Assembly (NCBI GenBank): GCA_001587675.1
Contig: LNGD01000053.1
Coordinates: 1 to 10,074 of the forward strand
Reading direction: 5' to 3'
Source of the DNA: Candidatus Methanofastidiosum methylothiophilum
GTDB lineage: Archaea > Methanobacteriota_B > Thermococci > Methanofastidiosales > Methanofastidiosaceae
DNA: 10,074 nucleotides
The notes beneath the pieces were generated by a model. That model saw only the letters and a program-made list of their open reading frames with translations, was not told the DNA's origin and made no database searches. Shown here one piece after another: positions 5,036 to 10,074 of the stretch (positions are counted from its first letter, which is position 1; each line of letters starts with the position of its first letter). The translations under genes and the position numbers were made by a program.

Positions 5036-7567
5036 TCAAACACTATAGGATAGAGAAACTCGAACTTTTATCTCTCCTTTTTCGTTCCGTCCATAGACAA
5101 CCCCTCCTAGAATATCCCTTTTTTCCCCCCCCGGTAGAACAAAATCCAGACTCGTATAGGGCAAAGGATACCCAGCACGAATAACGTTCGCACTTAAATA
5201 GACTTTTTCTGGAGTCGCATCTACCGAAAGGAGGATCTCTGAAAATTTCCCTTCTCTGTAATCCAGTGTTTCTCCGTCATCCTCTACCAAAACAAATCGT
5301 CCCTCTCCCTCTGAAACAGGAGGAAAGACCTGCACCATCTGCGCATGATTAGGAATAGGTTGGCCTGGCAGGGGAACTTTCCCAAATGGAATAATCGCTC
5401 CCTCCAGAGCAAATACAGGTACTCGTTCTAGAGGAGCCTCAACTTGAACCTTTTTACCTCCAGAAAAGAGGATTCCCGTATTCGCTTCATACCAGTATTT
5501 TTTACCCGGTAAATACACAATTTTTTGTGTCACATTTGGTTCTGTTACAGAAGCCACTAAAAGGAAGGGGCCTAGTAAAAAATTGAACAATTCTTCCCAT
5601 ACGTTAGGATCGTCCGGGTAGTGGTAAACCAGCGGTCGAATGATAGGTTCTCCCCTGCGGACGGCTTCAAACATTAACGTATATAGATACGGTATTAACC
5701 GGTACCGGTACGCTATTGCTTTTCGAATCCAGGGAAGGATCTCTGGGTACATCCAGGGTTCATTGGAAGTACCATCCGTATGCCAGCTATGTATGGAAAA
5801 TCTTGGATGGAAGATGCCATTCTCCACCCATCGCAGGAAGAGTTCCGGATCGGGCTGCGGGCCGTAAAAACCTCCTACATCATGCCCTGTGTTAAAACAA
5901 CCGGAGAGGCTCAAACCCAGTCCCATGGGAATGTTGTACCGAAGGGAGTTCCAGGAAGTAGAGTTGTCGCCCGACCAGGTCTGCGCATACCGTTGGAATC
6001 CCGGATATCCTGATCGGGAAATAAGATACGGCCTCTGCTGGGGGAAAAACTCTCTCTGTACTTCCCAGGATGCTCTCACCATTAGTAGCGTTTGGATCGG
6101 TCTGCAAAAGCCCACTGGGATAGGGAACCCAAATCCGTTACAAATAGCTTCATCATCCCAGACTTCATATTCATTATTATCGTTCCAGGTTCCATCGATT
6201 CCCTTAGTAAATAACTGTTCAACAATTTTTCGCTTCCACCATTCCCACGTTCTCGGATTGGTGAAATCTAAATAGGATCCCTCCCCTCCCCAGAACATAC
6301 TGAGTTCAGGGCCTAATTCTCTTATTTGTCCCTCAGACTGATTCCCTACACCCATATTTGAACGATCAAGTTCCGTTTGTCCACCTGATGCTCTACGGAT
6401 AAATCCTCCAAAGGACTCTACCTCGTTGTATAACGGATGTTCCTTTAACAGGCATGGCTTTATATTCGCTACAATTCTCACATTGGATTTATGGTATTCT
6501 TTAAGAAGTCCTTCAGGGTCAGGGAATCTATCTCTATTCCAGGTAAATACATACCTCCGGCCGTCATCCCCCAGTGTGTAGCCAGAGGATAGATGAAATC
6601 CAGAACAGGGGATCGTATGCTCTGTACACTGCATAAGGAATTTTCCCAAGTTTTCCTGTGCACCAGATCCCTCCGCGTAGGCCATACTGGATCCCAGGTA
6701 CCCCAGCGTCCATCGGGGAGGAAGATTCATCCCTCCGATCATGGAGTAAAATGTTCTTACTGTTTCAGGCAAACTCGGCCCCAGGATCATATATCCGTCA
6801 ATATCCCCTCCCTGGGCTTTGAAATAGCGGTAATCCCCATGATAGGCATCGATTTCCCTCCCTAAGTCAAACTCGCATACTGCAGGCGTATCGTAGAAAA
6901 GCCCATAGGATAGACCGTAGGTTGGAATAAAAGTTATATAGAAAGGCCAGTGTTTATAGAGAGGATCCGTACCCTCTGCATCGTACCCCAGCGCATCCAG
7001 GTTCTGCATCCGGAAATGCATCCCCTTCTTATTGAGAGGTCCCGACCGTTCCCCTAACCCATAATAGAACTCCTCCGGAGATCTTTTAAGATAATGAAAC
7101 ACTTCCGTTCCTTCCCGATCGTAGCAGTACCCTTTGGTAGGGAGATCTGAGGCAAAACAGGTTCCTCCTTTGTCATACCAACACAGGTTGAGCGTTTCCA
7201 GATCAATCTCAACTGAAATGCCCTTTCACGTGGATACCGTGTATCTTCCTTCGTGGTAACCATGCTCAAATGGTGGGCAGGGAAATACAGAAACGTCCTC
7301 CCGGGAACGTCCCTCCTTTGAAACTTCCTTTGGAAGTGCTGGGATCGGCCCCGGTACATTAGCTCCCAAAGCAGGCAGGTCCCTATCCAGGCCCGTAATG
7401 GCCCAGGTTCTCTCTAATCTGGGAACTCCATCTGGGAGAAATCGGAATCGAAACACATTTGAATCCAGCACTGCCAGTTCAAACACTTCTCCTGATGAGC
7501 CCTGGAACTTCAGCACAGAGCCAGATTGTCCTGTATAGATAAATTTCTTACTAATCTGTAATCGCAC
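5036..7567 (-). CDS. Glycoside hydrolase family 31 alpha-glycosidase, interrupted by one in-frame TGA
   Basis: Read from GTG at 7567 to TGA at 5038-5036 this is an 843-codon GH31 gene in a single frame, broken only by TGA at 7228-7226 (codon 114). GH31 enzymes are retaining alpha-glucosidases, alpha-xylosidases or alpha-transglycosylases. Visible parts: an N-terminal beta-sandwich (1 to about 200), the family block EEFYYGLGERSGPLNKKG and LDALGYDAEGTDPLYKHWPF (about 160-200), a (beta/alpha)8 barrel with probable nucleophile D463 in TWNDNNE, probable acid/base D534 in WSGDNSTSW, substrate-site HSWHTDGTSNEPWMYPE, and C-terminal beta domains. There is no signal peptide, so it is probably cytoplasmic. 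The GTG start has AAAGGA on the minus strand about 8 bases upstream and overlaps the preceding gene by 17 bases, implying coupled translation. The TGA splits it into a 113-residue peptide and a long remainder; a restart is possible at GTG 7102 (AAGGA 6 bases upstream, 688 residues, lacking most of the N-terminal domain). No other lesion is seen, so a recent mutation, a sequencing error or readthrough all remain open. Substrate is unknown. Confidence 0.92.
5119..5132 (-). repeat. G8A6 homopolymer tract near the 3' end of the GH31 gene
   Basis: On the minus strand eight G are followed by six A, inside codons for LPGGEKR around residue 812 of 843. The tract is in frame as given. Such runs are prone to slippage in replication and to sequencing error; a shift here would only alter the last ~30 residues. 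Confidence 0.7.
7226..7228 (-). other. In-frame TGA within the GH31 gene
   Basis: Between ...YTVST and KGISVEIDLETL... the frame reads ACG TGA AAG. GH31-like sequence continues in the same frame on both sides without insertion or deletion. A one-base change from GGA (Gly), CGA (Arg) or AGA (Arg) would restore the frame. TGA ends other genes here (1239-1241, 5036-5038), so it is a normal stop in this genome. Confidence 0.9.
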
Positions 7568-10074
7568 AACGAGTCCTTTTAGATCTCAAGTCTAAGCTGA
7601 ATTGCGCTTTTTCCCCTTTCCATTCCATAAGAAGTGCCTTAGAGTGAAGAGGCATCTGGGTAAAAATATTTTCATAATGATTAGAGAATCTGGGTGTCCA
7701 TTCTTTCCCTTCTATAAGAATAGGGCCAGTCCAGGAATATTGAATTTCTTTTCCTTGAGGTATTTTTCCATGAAAGAATCCGGGTTCCATCCGTACAGAA
7801 CTGCTTACAAGAGACTTCTGAAACTCTTCGAAACTTCCGTCCTCCTCCTTGCTACCTGCCACAGCCAGCCAGGCTCTCCCTCCGTTTTTACTCCTTAGCT
7901 CCTGTCCTGCATGTTTACCATGCTCGGTCATTCCTATAGGAGAATCCCCTCTAAGAGCAGCGTATCCCTTTCCATAGCGGGCAAAGACCCATTCATCGTG
8001 GAACCGAACCTCATCAAAAGAATCCCTGGGAAAATAGGCATGCCCATACCCTAATCCTCCCTGAAAGTCTGGATCATACAAACAGACGATGCATCGCCCT
8101 TCCATTACAACACGCGGTAATCGAGCTGATCCTGCCCAGAAATTGGGACGGGCATTTCCATGCTCCTGCCCATTCCCCGGCCAGTTGGTGAAGATCACTG
8201 CTTCCGGCCCAAAAGTCATCTGCCAGAGGTGTTCTTGAATTCCAGGATCGCCCGGCCGAAGATCCAGGGCAGCAGAAAGGAGATACTCTTGTGTACGGCG
8301 ACAAATCGTGTCTACCTCCCATGTTCCTTCCCGCAAATCTGTCCGTAAATGATAGGTCCCATAAGAATGTACCTTTGTTTCTAAAATAGGCAGCGGCTCT
8401 ATAGCCAGGCGGCGAATTAAGGGATGAAGTTTAAATTTCTCACTCAATGCCATCATCCCCATTGACCAGGTTTCACAGTCGAAGCCTCCCATTCCCCAGG
8501 CGATCCGTTGCAATGCCGAGGTGCTTTCCACGCGAGACGTTTTTAATCCATTCACATAACATCTTCCATGGCTGCACCCATGACTTCCCTGAAGGGAGTG
8601 ACAGGCGATCATAAAGAATGTTTTCTGGAGCAGAGCATCTGCCCATCGCTGAATTCTCTCAGAAGGGGCATACTCTACCAGTGCAAGCAGGGCGTAGATA
8701 TCCATTGCCAGGTACGTATTGGAGTCCCATTCAGAATATCCGCCAGAAAATCGGGGGCCTATCCATCGCAGGATCCTATTTCCTGCAAGCTTTGATAGTT
8801 CCTTTCCCGTTCTCTGTGAGTTCTTAAACTTAGCATAAGGAAATAGGCTACCTGCGAGGTAGGCTGCCGTATGAAAAATGATCTGGTGGTTCTCGGTAAA
8901 CCAGCACATAGCATCTACCCCGGGTTCATCATGCCAGAACTTAAAAGAAAGAAGTGTGTCCTGTATCGCTTCTGCTTCTTTAGTAGGTATTTTCCCCTGG
9001 GTACCGAATCTATAGAGCGCAACAACCAACGCAAGGGCATGAAAATCCGCACAGTCCTTTCGTTTTTTTAAAAAATCAAGAGAAACAGAAAGAGCCGGAT
9101 CCCCAATTTCCTGCGTTTCCCCTCGTTCTATCCGGGCTAAAGCCCCCATCAGATCAAACCGCTGAAGGGAAATTACTTCCAATGCTTCTTTCTTTCTCTC
9201 CTCATATTCTCCATAGGATGTAAAACGGTAATCCGGATCCGGAAGGAACACTTCCCTTTTTATCTGTATAGGATCTATCTTTTTTTTCTTAAAACAAATA
9301 GTTAGCGGGCTATACCGCGGATACTCCTTTCTTTTTTCGTAATACTCCCTGGAAGGAATCCAATTCCAGACATCATTCTGTTTTGGAAGGAAGGTACCGA
9401 TCACGATTGGATCCCTATTTTGTATCTTATTTTCGCTTACAATCTCCTTTTGAAGAGCAATCGTTGCCTGTATATCCAAATCAGCCAGATTTTTTCCTCG
9501 GATATCTATGTACCCTTCTGGAAAAGAAAATTTCTGAATTTGAACAGCAGATAATACCTGAAGAGTTTCTTCCCATTCTATCGGAGAACAGGATCCTGTG
9601 GGGATGCTCCACCGTATATCATTCTTCGCCTCAACCAGCCGGATACCCATCACTATACGGGTTTCTCTCCATCCTACCATAGAACAGCGGATAAAAAGGG
9701 GATTCAATCCTTTTTCCAATTCCAACCGTAACGGTACCCGGTAGGGTTCCACATACCCAAAGGGCCCCCGGGTTTGAAGGATCTTCTTTTCCCGGATCCA
9801 TACCGCTGCAGGGCCCAGAACAATCAACTCTGCCTCTATTTGAGCATCGGAATCAGTATCAATCTCCACGTAACCAAATGCTTCCATAAATGTCGGTACA
9901 AAGAAGAAATCCGATATATCCACCCCCCAATCGTTCTCCACCTCTCTATAGTTCCATTTAGAATCAGGAGACGGGATCGTACGGATTAATTCTTTCTCTA
10001 CTGATTCAGGGATTCCATACTGCTTCCCCAACCTGTCGAAAACTCTTTGTTTTAAATGGAGAGACAGGGGGGCG
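7551..10074 (-). CDS. Large unassigned protein, beta-sandwich plus alpha/alpha toroid, likely carbohydrate-active (5'-partial)
   Basis: I cannot place this in a named family. The frame is open to the right edge (about 840 codons); a TTG at 10031 has no proper Shine-Dalgarno and the upstream residues (LSLHLKQRVFDRL) look coding, so the true start probably lies outside. Numbering from that TTG: about 30-160 resembles a jelly-roll accessory domain (EAFGYVEIDTDSDAQIEAEL, GPAAVWIREKK, GLNPLFIRCSM), of the kind that precedes many glycosidase catalytic domains. About 290-570 is helix-rich with repeated aromatic patches typical of an (alpha/alpha) toroid: WFTENH (377-382), SEWDSNTY (433-440), GSHGCSHGRCY (482-492), FDCETWSMGMMAL (about 517-529). 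About 600-826 is beta-rich with GYGHAYFPRDSFDE and FARYGKGYAALRGD. The invariant-looking E, D, H and Y residues suggest an enzyme, either a glycoside hydrolase or a lyase. There is no visible signal peptide, though the N terminus is missing. Its TAG overlaps the GH31 start by 17 bases, so the two are probably co-translated and act on the same substrate. Confidence 0.88.
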   Translation of the reverse strand, partial: APLSLHLKQRVFDRLGKQYGIPESVEKELIRTIPSPDSKWNYREVENDWGVDISDFFFVPTFMEAFGYVEIDTDSDAQIEAELIVLGPAAVWIREKKILQTRGPFGYVEPYRVPLRLELEKGLNPLFIRCSMVGWRETRIVMGIRLVEAKNDIRWSIPTGSCSPIEWEETLQVLSAVQIQKFSFPEGYIDIRGKNLADLDIQATIALQKEIVSENKIQNRDPIVIGTFLPKQNDVWNWIPSREYYEKRKEYPRYSPLTICFKKKKIDPIQIKREVFLPDPDYRFTSYGEYEERKKEALEVISLQRFDLMGALARIERGETQEIGDPALSVSLDFLKKRKDCADFHALALVVALYRFGTQGKIPTKEAEAIQDTLLSFKFWHDEPGVDAMCWFTENHQIIFHTAAYLAGSLFPYAKFKNSQRTGKELSKLAGNRILRWIGPRFSGGYSEWDSNTYLAMDIYALLALVEYAPSERIQRWADALLQKTFFMIACHSLQGSHGCSHGRCYVNGLKTSRVESTSALQRIAWGMGGFDCETWSMGMMALSEKFKLHPLIRRLAIEPLPILETKVHSYGTYHLRTDLREGTWEVDTICRRTQEYLLSAALDLRPGDPGIQEHLWQMTFGPEAVIFTNWPGNGQEHGNARPNFWAGSARLPRVVMEGRCIVCLYDPDFQGGLGYGHAYFPRDSFDEVRFHDEWVFARYGKGYAALRGDSPIGMTEHGKHAGQELRSKNGGRAWLAVAGSKEEDGSFEEFQKSLVSSSVRMEPGFFHGKIPQGKEIQYSWTGPILIEGKEWTPRFSNHYENIFTQMPLHSKALLMEWKGEKAQFSLDLRSKRTRCAITD

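Noticed and set aside
7226..7228. TGA in GH31 as a selenocysteine codon
   Set aside because: The position lies in the N-terminal beta-sandwich, far from the catalytic residues, GH31 has no known selenoproteins, and I see no convincing stem-loop of SECIS type just after the codon.
7054..7359. Separate 101-residue minus-strand reading frame across the GH31 break, suggesting a frameshift
   Set aside because: The GH31 sequence on both sides of the break is in the same frame, so no frameshift is needed; this other frame has a composition typical of a shadow frame.
5036..7567. TGA recoded to tryptophan or glycine genome-wide
   Set aside because: TGA ends the genes at 1239-1241 and 5036-5038 in sensible places, the latter right before a strong terminator, and TGG is used normally for tryptophan.
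7602..9989. Plus-strand open frames opposite the large unassigned gene
   Set aside because: They are short, low in ordered sequence and antisense to a long conserved-looking frame; judged shadows.
1..10074. tRNA, rRNA, CRISPR array, insertion sequence or prophage
   Set aside because: No cloverleaf-like segments, regularly spaced repeats, transposase motifs or phage genes were found on either strand by eye.

Overview
The window looks like chromosomal DNA of an anaerobic, sugar-fermenting bacterium. GC is moderate: about 47% by eye, but near 59% in the first 180 bases. A single-subunit seven-domain pyruvate:ferredoxin oxidoreductase, the style of a ComM/YifB start and a large two-gene carbohydrate operon would suit a spirochaete (Treponema/Spirochaeta relatives). 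This is an impression from protein style, not a demonstrated assignment. TAA, TAG and TGA all serve as stops, so the code is standard.

Layout, left to right. (1) Positions 1-259, minus strand: the start of a comM/yifB-type Mg-chelatase-like ATPase gene. Its homology stops abruptly near 120-137, and the remaining bases to the left edge read better as an unrelated plus-strand protein tail, suggesting a chimeric edge or a disruption. (2) 283-747, minus: rnhA (RNase HI), complete, directly upstream of comM. (3) 813-1241, plus: a small exported protein of unknown function, divergent from rnhA. (4) 1394-4969, plus: the PFOR gene as a monocistronic unit, with a near-consensus sigma70-type promoter, a good ribosome binding site and a strong hairpin terminator. 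(5) 5036-10074, minus: two overlapping carbohydrate-active genes transcribed towards PFOR. The upstream one, running off the right edge, is a very large protein I cannot assign to a named family; it looks like beta-sandwich, alpha/alpha toroid, beta-sandwich. The downstream one is a family GH31 alpha-glycosidase. Convergent transcription from the two sides meets at the 4987-5021 terminator, which can work in both directions.

The biology is coherent: the minus-strand operon probably releases sugars from an oligosaccharide, glycolysis yields pyruvate, and PFOR converts it to acetyl-CoA, CO2 and reduced ferredoxin or flavodoxin.

The two points most worth checking are a single in-frame TGA inside an otherwise intact GH31 gene (codon 114), and the unassigned toroid protein translationally coupled to it, a candidate new carbohydrate-active enzyme family. 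No tRNA, rRNA, CRISPR array, insertion sequence or phage gene was seen. The only stretch near 300 bases without a confident complete gene is the left edge, described below.
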